NCBI RefSeq assembly: GCF_039649665.1
Contig: NZ_JBDJAW010000052.1
Location: 1-43,691, forward strand
Reading direction: 5' to 3'
DNA: 43,691 nucleotides
Source of the DNA: Microbispora sp. ZYX-F-249
Lineage (GTDB): Bacteria; Actinomycetota; Actinomycetes; Streptosporangiales; Streptosporangiaceae
The notes beneath the pieces were generated by a model. The model was not told the origin of the DNA. It did not search any database and saw only the letters and a program-made list of their open reading frames with translations. Positions within the stretch are counted from its first letter, which is position 1; each line of letters opens with the position of its first letter. The translations under genes were made by a program, and so were the position numbers. Of the stretch, positions 16,639-26,630 are shown in pieces.

Positions 16639-17361
16639 GTGCCGGCGGCCCTGCTCGACCTGATCCTCCCGCCCCGCTGCGCCGGATGCGGCGCGCCGGG
16701 CGCGGTGGCCTGCCCGTCCTGCACGACCGGGTTGCTGCGGGAGCCGGCTCCCCGGCCGCCGGATCCGCCGCCCGCGGGCCTGCCCGACTGCTGGTCGGCC
16801 ACCGCCTACGACGGAGCGGCCCGCCGGATGATCCTGGCGCACAAGGAACGCGGCCGTACGGCCCTGGTGCCGGCCCTGGCCGCCTCCGTGAGCGCCTGTG
16901 TGGCCGCGTGGGCGGCGGGCGGGGAAGCGGAGCGCGAGCTGTGGCTGGTGCCGGTTCCGAGCGCCAGGGCCGCCTCCCGCCGCCGCGGGCACGATCCCGT
17001 GCGGAGCCTCGCCACGGCGGCGGCCCGTGAGCTGTGCCGGCGGGGCCGCCCCGCCGTGCTCGCGCCCCTGCTCCGCCAGGGCCGGCGCGTGGCCGACCAG
17101 GCCGGGCTGGGTTCGGCGGAGCGGGCCGTCAACCTGTCGGGCGCCTTCGAGGTCGTGCCGGGCGCGGCGGCGCGGCTCCTGCCCTCCGGCCGCCGTCCGG
17201 GAGCCGTCGCCGTGGTCCTGGTGGACGACGTCGTGACGACCGGGACGACGCTGGCGGAGGCGGCGAGGGCGCTGCGCGCCACGGGCACGGAGCCGGCCGT
17301 GGCGGTGACGATCGCCGCGACACGCCGGAGACGCCGGATTGGTGAATATCACCGAGAGTAA
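16639..17361 (+). CDS. comF: ComF family protein (phosphoribosyltransferase fold)
   Basis: A protein of 240 residues from GTG 16639 with GGGG just before it. The N-terminal zinc-binding module has 'PPRCAGCG' and 'CPSC'. The amidophosphoribosyltransferase-like region includes 'VPVPSARAASRRRGHDPV' and the PRPP-binding loop 'VVLVDDVVTTGTTLAEAA' (about 190-207). In naturally competent bacteria ComF takes part in DNA uptake. In actinobacteria the role is unclear and it simply follows lpqB. The arginine-rich C-terminus ('ATRRRRRIGEYHRE') ends the protein. The spacing of 44 bases from lpqB allows co-transcription. Confidence 0.92.
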   Translation: MPAALLDLILPPRCAGCGAPGAVACPSCTTGLLREPAPRPPDPPPAGLPDCWSATAYDGAARRMILAHKERGRTALVPALAASVSACVAAWAAGGEAERELWLVPVPSARAASRRRGHDPVRSLATAAARELCRRGRPAVLAPLLRQGRRVADQAGLGSAERAVNLSGAFEVVPGAAARLLPSGRRPGAVAVVLVDDVVTTGTTLAEAARALRATGTEPAVAVTIAATRRRRRIGEYHRE

Positions 17362-17510
17362 AGACTCGTGCAAGCCGGGGACGTCGCGCGGTGGAGCGGA
17401 TACCTGTCGGATTTGCGGTGAGTTCCCTGCTCAATGCAGGTGTGGATCCCGTGCTGGCGGGGATTCCCAGAACATGACCGCGAATTTTCCATCGGCGAGA
17501 CGGCAACCGG

Positions 17511-17527
17511 GATCACGCAAAGTGATC
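17511..17527. promoter_or_regulatory. Palindrome upstream of the hpf promoter
   Basis: GATCAC (17511-17516) and GTGATC (17522-17527) form a perfect inverted repeat around GCAAA, 18 bases upstream of the predicted -35 box. The position suits an activator site. The arms are reversed relative to a CRP/FNR-type TGTGA...TCACA site, so that family is not proposed. Confidence 0.4.
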
Positions 17528-17545
17528 GTTTAGCCGATCTCCTGG

Positions 17546-17574
17546 CTGACATTCGAGGCGGTAGCGACTAGCGT
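17546..17574 (+). promoter_or_regulatory. hpf: hpf promoter
   Basis: CTGACA (17546-17551), 17 bases, TAGCGT (17569-17574) is one of the best promoter matches in the window. It predicts a transcription start near 17581, giving hpf a leader of about 308 bases. The rest of the gap from comF (17362-17545) shows no convincing gene. Confidence 0.65.
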
Positions 17575-17611
17575 TCAGACATGGCACCCGTTCGGGTCCG
17601 TGGTTGCGCCG

Positions 17612-17637
17612 GGCCGACTCCATCGCGGAGTCCGGCC
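17612..17637 (+). other. Hairpin in the hpf leader
   Basis: GGCC-GACTCC pairs with GGAGTC-(C)-GGCC around the loop ATCGC: ten pairs with one bulged C at 17633. It starts about 30 bases after the predicted transcription start. It could act as an RNA stability or attenuator element. Confidence 0.45.
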
Positions 17638-17772
17638 TGGTTAGCCGATGCCAGCCGCAGGCGAAACGGCCCACGTAAGGCGACTCTTGGTCGACCGATC
17701 ACGGTGCGGCTTAGAGGTAAGTCCTGCCCTCCCGGGGGTCCAGATGTCCCCCGTCAGAGGAGAAGGGTAGTA

Positions 17773-17925
17773 GTGGCGAGTGAGCTGCGAATCTCTCAGC
17801 AGGCGGATGTGGGGACGAAGACCAGGTCGGCCGGACGGGTGTCCAAGGAGCGCGTGCACCACCGTCGATGTGCGAAGGGGGGCTTTGCGTGGAAATCATC
17901 GTCAAGGGACGGCACACCACTGTAG
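17773..17925 (+). CDS. Possible short leader ORF overlapping hpf
   Basis: GTG 17773 is preceded by the strong ribosome site AGAGGAGAAGGG (17756-17767). It opens a 50-codon frame ending at TAG 17925, which is 36 bases inside hpf in another frame. The peptide starts 'VASELRISQQADVGTKTRSAG' and shows no known family. Third-position GC is lower than in the surrounding genes, so it may be a regulatory leader peptide rather than a functional protein, or may not be translated. Its value lies in the strong ribosome site at a place where nothing else needs one. Confidence 0.3.
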   Translation: MASELRISQQADVGTKTRSAGRVSKERVHHRRCAKGGFAWKSSSRDGTPL

Positions 17926-18557
17926 GTGACCGGTTCCGCGATCAAGTGACGTCCAAGCTGGCCAGGATCCAGAAGCTCAACAACAAGCTCATCCAGATCG
18001 ACGTAGAGGTCTCGAAAGAGCCCAATCACCGGCAGAGCGGGCAACGTGAACGGGTGGAGCTGACGATCCACTCGCGGGGCCCCGCCATCCGCGCCGAGGC
18101 CTGTGCGGACGACCGGTTCTCGGCGCTGGACATCGCCATCGGCAAGCTGGAGGAGCGGCTGAGGCGCCTCGCCGACCGCCGCAAGATCCACCATGGGAAG
18201 AACTATCCTCGCTCGGTCGCCTCGTACACCGCGGTGGCGGACGTCCAGGGGGAGATCCAGACCCTCCGGGAGGAACCGGAGCCGACGCCGGTCGCAGAGA
18301 TCCCGGCGGAGACCGCCGCGGAGCGGGGCGCGACGTCCGAGCCCATCGTGCCCATCGAGATGGACGGCGAAGGACCGCTGATCGTCCGCGAGAAGTTCCA
18401 CAAGGCCGACCCCATGACGATCGACCAGGCGCTCCTGGAGATGGAGCTGGTGGGTCACGACTTCTACCTCTTCCGCGACAAGGAAGGGGGCCAGCCGAGC
18501 GTCGTCTACCGCCGGCGCGGCTATGACTACGGAGTCCTCAGGCTCGTCGAGAGCTAG
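17889..18557 (+). CDS. hpf: Long-form hibernation promoting factor (HPF/RaiA)
   Basis: A protein of 222 residues. GTG 17889 has AAGGGGGG six bases before it and gives the canonical 'MEIIVKGRHTTVGDRFRDQVTSKLARI'. An ATG at 17868 would add seven residues but has no ribosome site. The N-terminal ribosome-binding domain covers about 1-105. A variable Pro/Glu-rich linker (about 125-160) leads to the C-terminal dimerisation domain (about 165-222: 'KADPMTIDQALLEMELVGHDFYLFRD', 'VVYRRRGYDYGVLRL'). Long HPF pairs two 70S ribosomes into 100S dimers in stationary phase or stress. A strong hairpin follows the gene. Confidence 0.95.
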   Translation: MEIIVKGRHTTVGDRFRDQVTSKLARIQKLNNKLIQIDVEVSKEPNHRQSGQRERVELTIHSRGPAIRAEACADDRFSALDIAIGKLEERLRRLADRRKIHHGKNYPRSVASYTAVADVQGEIQTLREEPEPTPVAEIPAETAAERGATSEPIVPIEMDGEGPLIVREKFHKADPMTIDQALLEMELVGHDFYLFRDKEGGQPSVVYRRRGYDYGVLRLVES

Positions 18558-18569
18558 CTTCCGCGAGGC

Positions 18570-18597
18570 GCCCCGGCCCGGACATCTGGGCCGGGGC
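18570..18597 (+). terminator. Terminator of hpf
   Basis: GCCCCGGCCC (18570-18579) and GGGCCGGGGC (18588-18597) form a perfect 10-base stem with an 8-base loop, 13 bases after the hpf stop. There is no T-run. Confidence 0.8.
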
Positions 18598-18718
18598 TCC
18601 GCACATCCGGGCAGAAACCGGGCGGAGAGGGACGGACGGGCGCGACAAGATCCCTAACCACCCTGGCACCCGTGTAATGATGGCGATCCAGCGTCCTTGG
18701 CCCCCGCAAGGAGGTTCC

Positions 18719-19423
18719 GTGACCCGACCCGACGAGGCGGCCCGAGCAGCCGGTCGAAGCGAGCCGATCCGTGTGCTGATCGTGGACGATCACGCGCTGA
18801 TCCGCCGCAGTCTGGAGCTCGCGCTGGCCGCGGAGGCGGACATCGAGGTGGTAGGCGAGGCGAACGACGGCCAGGAGGCCGTCGAACTCGCGGACCGGTT
18901 GATGCCGGACGTGGTCCTGATGGACGTCCGCATGCCGAGGCTGGACGGCATCGGGGCGACCCGGAAGATCAAGGAGTCGGTGCCGAGCACCCGGATCATC
19001 ATGCTGACGGTCAGCGACGAGGAGGAGGACCTCTTCGAGGCGATCAAGGCGGGTGCCACCGGATACCTGCTCAAGGACGTCCAGATCGACGAGGTGCCCG
19101 ACGCCGTGCGCGGCGTCCACGAGGGTCAGTCGCTCATCAACCCCGCCATGGCGGCCAAGTTGATCAGCGAGTTCGCGAACATGAGCCGCAAGGAGGCCGA
19201 GCGGCCGCCCCAGCTCCCGGTTCCCCGCCTGACCGAACGGGAGATGGAGGTCCTGCGCCTCGTCGCGAAGGGCATGAACAACCGCGAGATCGCCAAGGAC
19301 CTGTTCATCTCCGAGAACACGGTGAAGAACCACGTCCGCAACATCCTGGAGAAGCTCCAGCTCCACTCGCGCATGGAGGCCGTGGTCTACGCGGTGCGCG
19401 AGCGGCTGCTGGAGATCACCTGA
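18719..19423 (+). CDS. Orphan NarL/FixJ-type response regulator
   Basis: A protein of 234 residues. GTG 18719 follows AAGGAGG by four bases and is preferred to ATG 18677. The receiver domain has D23/D24, phospho-acceptor D69 ('VVLMDVRMP') and K119 ('LLKD'), all present, so phosphorylation is possible. The C-terminal LuxR-type helix-turn-helix is 'LTEREMEVLRLVAKGMNNREIAKDLFISENTVKNHVRNIL' (about 175-215). No histidine kinase gene is adjacent. The same regulator follows hpf in Streptomyces (from memory, SCO3008 next to SCO3009), so this linkage appears conserved. Targets are unknown. The gene end overlaps the convergent membrane-protein gene by eight bases. Confidence 0.93.
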   Translation: MTRPDEAARAAGRSEPIRVLIVDDHALIRRSLELALAAEADIEVVGEANDGQEAVELADRLMPDVVLMDVRMPRLDGIGATRKIKESVPSTRIIMLTVSDEEEDLFEAIKAGATGYLLKDVQIDEVPDAVRGVHEGQSLINPAMAAKLISEFANMSRKEAERPPQLPVPRLTEREMEVLRLVAKGMNNREIAKDLFISENTVKNHVRNILEKLQLHSRMEAVVYAVRERLLEIT

Positions 19424-19847
19424 GCGGGGTGAGGGCGCCGGGCCGTGCCCGCACGAGCCGGACGCCGCTGAGCCGGACCACCGCGCACGCGACCACGAGC
19501 ACCAGGAGCGCGGTGAACCAGATGCCCTCCAGCCAGTCCCAGGTCTCCAGCGGGCGGGCGCCGGCCACCGAGGGGTAGTAGGCGAACGGCGCCTGCGCGA
19601 CCACCACGGCGGACAGCGCTCCGTTGACCCACCACGACCAGCGGCGGTCGCCGAGCAGGGTGAGGGCGAGGGCGACCCCGGCCCCGTAGACGACCACGGC
19701 GTTCACGCCGAAGTCGTCGACCGCGAGGCCGGTGCCCCGGGTGGCCCGGTAGATCTGGAAGGCGATGGAGGCGGCGTAGGCCGCGAGCGCGATGCCGCAC
19801 GCGAGCCGGTGCAGGGGGAGCGGGGTGACCGCGTCGTCTGTCGTCAT
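19416..19847 (-). CDS. Small four-helix membrane protein, unknown function
   Basis: A protein of 143 residues from ATG 19847. Four hydrophobic segments are visible: about 13-36 ('ACGIALAAYAASIAFQIY'), 44-64, 70-92 and 105-128. It has short charged ends and no recognisable motif. It is convergent with, and overlaps by eight bases, the response regulator gene. It lies 23 bases downstream of the AlkZ-like gene on the same strand, so the two may be co-transcribed. Confidence 0.65.
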   Translation of the reverse strand: MTTDDAVTPLPLHRLACGIALAAYAASIAFQIYRATRGTGLAVDDFGVNAVVVYGAGVALALTLLGDRRWSWWVNGALSAVVVAQAPFAYYPSVAGARPLETWDWLEGIWFTALLVLVVACAVVRLSGVRLVRARPGALTPLR

Positions 19848-19870
19848 GCGTCCACTGTCGGAACACGTCC

Positions 19871-21124
19871 TTAGGGGACACTTGGCGACTGCTTGGCCGG
19901 CGCCCGCTCGGGACCGCGGGCCACGGCGGCGCGCAACGGAGCCTCCAGGTCCGGGGCGGTGACCCGCTCCACCCGCACGTCGCTGCAGCCGACCCAGCTC
20001 GCGGCCTCCCAGAGGGCGTCGCTCATCGCCTCCACGGCCCGGCTGCGGCCGCCGCCCGGCTCGAAGCCGACCTGCCGGGCGACCAGTGTGGCGCCCTCGC
20101 GGGCCGGGTCGACCCGGCCGATGATGCGCCCGCCCGCGAGCACCGGCATCGCGAAGTAGCCGTGCACCCGCTTGTCCTTCGGGACGTACGCCTCCAGGCG
20201 GTGGTTGAGGCCGAAGACCCGTTCCGCCCGCGCCCGCTCCCAGATGAGCGAGTCGAACGGCGACAGCGGCGTGGTGCGGTGCCGCCCGCGCGGCTCGCCG
20301 TCCAGCGCCGCGGGATCGGCCCAGGCGTTCGGCCCGCCCGCGTCCGCGCCGCGCCGGCCCGGCCAGCCCGACACGCGTACGGGCACGAGGCCGGCCGCGC
20401 CGCTCAGCAGCGCCTCGTCGAGCATGGCGGCGTGCCCGCCCTTGACGCGGGTGAAGTCGACCAGGTCCGCCCTGGTCGCCACGCCGAGCGACCGACCCGC
20501 GATCGCGGTCAGCCGGGTCACGCACTCCTCGTCGGACAGGTCCTGCGCGAGCAGGTCCGCGGGGACCGCGCGCTCGGCCAGCTCGTAGACGCGCCGCCAG
20601 CCGACGCGGCGGGTGCAGACGACCTCGCCGATGTCGAGCAGGAACTCAATCGCGATCTTGGTGTCCGACCAGTCCCACCACGGGCCCCCGTTCTTGGCGC
20701 CGCCGATGTCGGCCGTGGTCAGCGGGCCGTCCGTGCGCACCTGCTCCAGGACCTTGTCGACGACGGGAGGCACCTCGTGCCAGCGGAACCGCCGCTCCCG
20801 GTAGGCCCGGCGGCGGAAGGCGTACAGCGGCCACTGCTCGATGGGCAGGACGCAGGCGGCGTGGCACCAGTACTCGAAGGCCCGGGCGGGGTCGTCCCAG
20901 TAGGCCCGCTCGACCGCGGGGCGCCCGACCGCCCCGAGGCGCGCGTACGCGACGAGCTCGTGGGAGCGGGCGAGGACGGAGATGGTGTCGAGCTGAACGG
21001 CGCCGACGCGCCGCAGCATGGCGGAGACACCGCCGCCGCGGGCCGCGGCGCCGAGGAAACCCTGGGCCCGGAGGATGATCCTTCGGGCCTCGTCAGCGGT
21101 GAGATCGGCGGTCAGGTCGGTCAC
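19871..21124 (-). CDS. AlkZ/YcaQ-like winged-helix DNA glycosylase family protein
   Basis: A protein of 417 residues. I use GTG 21124, eight bases after a TAGCAT -10 box (leaderless); GTG 21130 would add two residues. Tandem winged-helix (HTH_42) architecture is shown by 'IILRAQGFLG', 'RVGAVQLDTISVLARSHELVAYARLG' and 'FEYWCHAACVLPIEQWPLYAFRRR'. 'QLD' (Q44, D46) matches the QxD catalytic motif of AlkZ/YcaQ interstrand-crosslink and alkyl-purine glycosylases. The C-terminal 'YFAMPVLAGGRIIGRVDP' is also typical. Members near antibiotic clusters give self-resistance to DNA alkylators; others are housekeeping (YcaQ type). No natural-product genes are adjacent, so a general repair role is likelier. 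Confidence 0.85.
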   Translation of the reverse strand: MTDLTADLTADEARRIILRAQGFLGAAARGGGVSAMLRRVGAVQLDTISVLARSHELVAYARLGAVGRPAVERAYWDDPARAFEYWCHAACVLPIEQWPLYAFRRRAYRERRFRWHEVPPVVDKVLEQVRTDGPLTTADIGGAKNGGPWWDWSDTKIAIEFLLDIGEVVCTRRVGWRRVYELAERAVPADLLAQDLSDEECVTRLTAIAGRSLGVATRADLVDFTRVKGGHAAMLDEALLSGAAGLVPVRVSGWPGRRGADAGGPNAWADPAALDGEPRGRHRTTPLSPFDSLIWERARAERVFGLNHRLEAYVPKDKRVHGYFAMPVLAGGRIIGRVDPAREGATLVARQVGFEPGGGRSRAVEAMSDALWEAASWVGCSDVRVERVTAPDLEAPLRAAVARGPERAPAKQSPSVP

Positions 21125-21132
21125 AGCCACAG

Positions 21133-21138
21133 ATGCTA
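21133..21138 (-). promoter_or_regulatory. -10 box of the AlkZ-like gene
   Basis: TAGCAT on the minus strand, eight bases before GTG 21124. The geometry implies a leaderless mRNA. Confidence 0.45.
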
Positions 21139-21193
21139 GACGCCGTGACCGACAAAACTCTTACGGTGGTTCGGATTCGGGTCCGGAGCGACC

Positions 21194-21466
21194 TCAGGAG
21201 GTGATGGACCGGTGCTCGAACGGCGAGTGGTGCTCCTGGACCGGAACCTCTCTGGGGGCGTCCACGATCACGTCCGAGAAGATGTCGAACGCGAGCGCGA
21301 GGAGGCCGCCGACGGCGCAGATGCCCACGCCGATCCAGACGAAGAGCCAGTTCGGGCCGAGGGTCAGCGCCACGCCCCCGAACGTGAAGCCGATGAGGAT
21401 GATGGAGACGGCGAGCCAAGATTTGGCGCTACCCGCGTGGCTGCCCTGGTGTCCGCTCTGTGCCAT
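21194..21466 (-). CDS. Small two-helix membrane protein (HGxxPAAW-like)
   Basis: A protein of 90 residues from ATG 21466. A frame-extending ATG at 21505 has no support. The short polar N-terminus 'MAQSGHQGSHAGSAKSWLAV' resembles the HG...SW motif of actinobacterial HGxxPAAW membrane proteins. Two membrane helices lie at about 18-40 and 45-68 ('WLFVWIGVGICAVGGLLALAF'), and the acidic tail contains 'EVPVQEHH'. The function is unknown. It is divergent from secA. Confidence 0.7.
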   Translation of the reverse strand: MAQSGHQGSHAGSAKSWLAVSIILIGFTFGGVALTLGPNWLFVWIGVGICAVGGLLALAFDIFSDVIVDAPREVPVQEHHSPFEHRSITS

Positions 21467-21639
21467 ACCCCGTTTTCTACCTGATGGCAGAGGTGGTCGG
21501 AACATCGGGGGATCCTTGGGCGCGGTTTTCCCCTTATGAGTTACGCGATTGTGCCGCGGCGCTCCGTCGATTGCAGGTGGGTGTGTCTGGTACTGGAACC
21601 GCCTACGATGGCTAGCGGGGAAGTATGTCTCGTCCTCAC

Positions 21640-21660
21640 ACCCCGGTGATCGGCCGGGGT
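21640..21660 (+). other. Hairpin in the secA leader
   Basis: ACCCCGG (21640-21646) and CCGGGGT (21654-21660) form a 7-base stem with a 7-base loop. It ends eight bases before the GAGGAG ribosome site. A TACGAT at 21604-21609 is a possible -10 box, which would place the hairpin early in the transcript. Confidence 0.4.
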
Positions 21661-21685
21661 AGACCTGCGAGGAGCTTTACTAAAA

Positions 21686-24487
<2,802 letters not shown>

Positions 24488-24501
24488 CCTGACCTGAGAA
24501 C

Positions 24502-24531
24502 GGACCCCGCCGGGCCTGCCCGGCGGGGTCC
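24502..24531. terminator. Terminator between secA and the Rv3235-family gene
   Basis: GGACCCCGCCGGG (24502-24514) and CCCGGCGGGGTCC (24519-24531) form a perfect 13-base stem with loop CCTG. It lies 14 bases after secA and 21 before the end of the convergent gene, so it serves both. Confidence 0.85.
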
Positions 24532-24552
24532 TTCGCGTCATGGGGGTCCCGG

Positions 24553-25005
24553 TCACGCGGTCTCGAACTCGGTGACCAGCCACTGCACGCCCTGGCGCTC
24601 CAGCCGTACGGCGAGCACGTGGCTGCGCGGCCCGCAGTGGACGAGCAGGCACATCTCGATCGCGCCGTCGCGGGGGCGCTGCACATGGGGAAGCCCCGTC
24701 AGCGGCGGCCGCTCGGCGTCGATCATCTTCCCGGCCCGGACCAGTTCGCGGTAGGCCCGCTCGGTGAGCCGCCCGGCGACCGTCTCCGGGGGCCTGCGGC
24801 CCGCCAGGACTTCCGCGAGTGCCTGGCCGAGCCCCCGCAGGCGGCGCTCGTCCGTTGGCGTGCCCGTACGGCGCGGGACCGGGGCCAGGGCGAGCGCGCC
24901 GTACGTGCCGGGGCGCGTGATGCGGCCGCCGCCGTCGCGTTCGTCGTACGGCGGGTCGGCCGGGGGGACGGACGCGAGCCGTGGCAGGGGGACGGGCTTG
25001 GGCAT
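24553..25005 (-). CDS. Rv3235 family protein
   Basis: A protein of 150 residues from ATG 25005, with GGAG seven bases upstream. The N-terminal 45 residues are Pro-rich and probably disordered. The conserved part ('RLRGLGQALAEVLAGRRPPETVAGRLTERAYREL', about 55-88, and 'VHCGPRSHVLAVRLERQGVQWLVTEFETA' at the C-terminus) matches the actinobacterial Rv3235 family that sits beside secA in many genomes. There is no signal peptide or membrane segment. The function is unknown; the secA linkage hints at secretion, but that is only context. Confidence 0.88.
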   Translation of the reverse strand: MPKPVPLPRLASVPPADPPYDERDGGGRITRPGTYGALALAPVPRRTGTPTDERRLRGLGQALAEVLAGRRPPETVAGRLTERAYRELVRAGKMIDAERPPLTGLPHVQRPRDGAIEMCLLVHCGPRSHVLAVRLERQGVQWLVTEFETA

Positions 25006-25076
25006 CGGGACTCCGCTCTCGTGCGCCGTGAACCTGACGCCTAATAGAGGTTGCGGTCATCCCTCCTGATACGGGA

Positions 25077-25146
25077 CACGCCAACTTTGCCGAATGGCGG
25101 GCCTTTGTGCCGCCGTTCGTCCGGGAAATCCCCTCGGGTTGGCGTG
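25077..25146. other. Structured intergenic element, possible RNA
   Basis: An outer perfect stem CACGCCAAC (25077-25085)/GTTGGCGTG (25138-25146) encloses an inner stem CGAATGGCGG (25091-25100)/CCGCCGTTCG (25110-25119, one G-T pair) and a small stem GGG/CCC (25123-25132). Together they would make a three-way junction. Read leftward it would be in the leader of the Rv3235-family gene. Read rightward it would be a short RNA ending at the 25211-25243 hairpin. I know of no family that matches. Apart from this and the terminator, the 262-base gap 25006-25267 holds nothing. Confidence 0.4.
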
Positions 25147-25210
25147 ATCCCTTTGGATTCGCGCATGGTCCGATCGGTGATTAACGGCATCCGCAACCGC
25201 GGGAAACACA

Positions 25211-25243
25211 ACAGGGGCGCCCGGGATCACCGGGCGCCCCTGT
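25211..25243 (-). terminator. Terminator of the dasR-EIIC operon
   Basis: ACAGGGGCGCCCGG (25211-25224) and CCGGGCGCCCCTGT (25230-25243) form a perfect 14-base stem with loop GATCA, 25 bases after the EIIC stop. Confidence 0.85.
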
Positions 25244-25267
25244 CTCCCTGAGAGGGGACGTGACGCG

Positions 25268-26602
25268 TCAGGCGCGGGCTCGCGCCGTCTCGGCGCTCTC
25301 CCCGGAGTCCACGTCGGGCTCGGGTTCGCGGCCGGGCGTCATGATGTTCAGCTTCTTGATGAGGAAGCTGAAGATCACGTAGTAGAGGACGAAGTAGACG
25401 ACGCCGATCAGCATGATCAGCAGGAAGTTGTGCGTGTTGTCCTTGGACGCGTTGAGGCCGGCGTCGATCAGGCCCGCGGAGAACCCGAAGCCGAGCCGTC
25501 CGTCCAGAGCGGCGACCACGGCCATCGAGACGCCGGTGAGCAGCGCGTGCACCCCGAACAGGATCGGGGCCACGAAGATGAACGCGAACTCGATCGGCTC
25601 GGTGATGCCGGTGACGAAGGAGATCAGGGCAGAGGAGAGCATGATGCCGCCGACCGTGGCGCGGCGGTGCGGCGGGGCGGCCCGCCACATGGCGATCGCG
25701 GCGGCCGGCAGGCCGAACATCATGACCGGGAAGAAGCCCGCCATGAAGGCTCCGGCGCCGTCCTGACCGGCGAAGTAGCAGTTCAGGTCGCCCGCGGCCT
25801 GGGTCGCGCCGACGGTGCACTCCGGCACGGTGAACCAGACGATCGAGTTGACGAAGTGGTGCAGACCGAAGGGGATGAGGCCCCGGTTCACGATCCCGTA
25901 GATGCCCGCACCGAGCGTCGAGTGAGTGGCGAGCCAGTCGCCGAAGTTGCTCAGGCCCTGCCCGATGGGCGGCCAGATCAGGCCGAAGATCACACCGAGG
26001 ATGAGCCCGGCGAGCGCGGTGAGGATCGGCACGAAACGGCGGCCGCCGAAGAAGGCCAGGTAGGCGGGCAGCTTCGTCCGATAGAAGCGCTGCCACAGGA
26101 TGGCCGTGACGATTCCCATGAGGATGCCGCCGAGCACTCCGGTCGGGTTGGCCGACGCGAGGTTGAGCGCTTCGGCCGGCTTGCCGTCCGCTCCCACGAC
26201 GGTCTGCGCCACCTTCGTGTGCACCGCCGAGTCCGCGGAGGCGTCGAAGAACATCAGGTGGGTGACCCGGTCCCAGACGAGGTAGCCGACCACGGCCGCC
26301 AGGGCGGTCGAGCCGTCGGCGCGCCGGGCGAAACCGATCGCGACACCGACCGCGAACAGCAGCGGCAGCGCGTCGAACAGGGCGCCGCCGGCGTTGGCGA
26401 TGACATGAGCGATCTTGTCGAGAGCGGCGTTGTCCGTGCGGCCGAGGAGGTCGTCCTGGCCGATCCGGAGCAGGATCGCCGCGGCGGGCAGCGCCGCGAT
26501 CGGGAGCATCAGCGAGCGGCCGATACGGGACAGCGCGGTCATCACCGCGTTCTGGTTCGAGGGTGCCGCGGGCAGGCCCGCGTCGGCGGAGGTGGAACTC
26601 AT
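25268..26602 (-). CDS. nagE: PTS EIIC permease, N-acetylglucosamine type
   Basis: A protein of 444 residues from ATG 26602, with GGAGGA eight bases upstream. It has about ten membrane segments of the glucose/GlcNAc EIIC family: 'LMLPIAALPAAAILLRIGQ', 'ALFDALPLLFAVGVAIGFAR', 'AAVVGYLVWDRVTHLMFF', and the substrate-site region 'GITEPIEFAFIFVAPILFGVHALLTGVSMA' with the conserved ITEPIEF. It is an EIIC-only permease with no fused EIIB or EIIA; those are encoded separately at 28577 and 28893. It takes up GlcNAc with phosphorylation. It follows dasR by 28 bases in the same operon, and lies under the dre site at 27421. Streptomyces NagE2 has the same layout. Confidence 0.92.
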   Translation of the reverse strand: MSSTSADAGLPAAPSNQNAVMTALSRIGRSLMLPIAALPAAAILLRIGQDDLLGRTDNAALDKIAHVIANAGGALFDALPLLFAVGVAIGFARRADGSTALAAVVGYLVWDRVTHLMFFDASADSAVHTKVAQTVVGADGKPAEALNLASANPTGVLGGILMGIVTAILWQRFYRTKLPAYLAFFGGRRFVPILTALAGLILGVIFGLIWPPIGQGLSNFGDWLATHSTLGAGIYGIVNRGLIPFGLHHFVNSIVWFTVPECTVGATQAAGDLNCYFAGQDGAGAFMAGFFPVMMFGLPAAAIAMWRAAPPHRRATVGGIMLSSALISFVTGITEPIEFAFIFVAPILFGVHALLTGVSMAVVAALDGRLGFGFSAGLIDAGLNASKDNTHNFLLIMLIGVVYFVLYYVIFSFLIKKLNIMTPGREPEPDVDSGESAETARARA

Positions 26603-26630
26603 CGGGTGTTCCTCCAGGGTGGGGGGACTA

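Noticed and set aside
17511..17527. CRP/FNR-type site upstream of hpf
   Set aside because: The arms read GATCAC...GTGATC, opposite in orientation to TGTGA...TCACA, and the spacer is five bases rather than six.
17339..17533. Possible 64-codon gene with CxxC and CxC pairs after comF
   Set aside because: It has a weak ribosome site, low third-position GC, overlaps the comF end and runs into the hpf control region. The cysteine pattern alone is not enough.
17581..17925. A 114-codon leaderless gene starting at the predicted hpf transcription start
   Set aside because: Third-position GC is near random over the first 60 codons, no domain is visible, and the region contains a stem-loop. Only the shorter frame with a strong ribosome site is kept, at low confidence.
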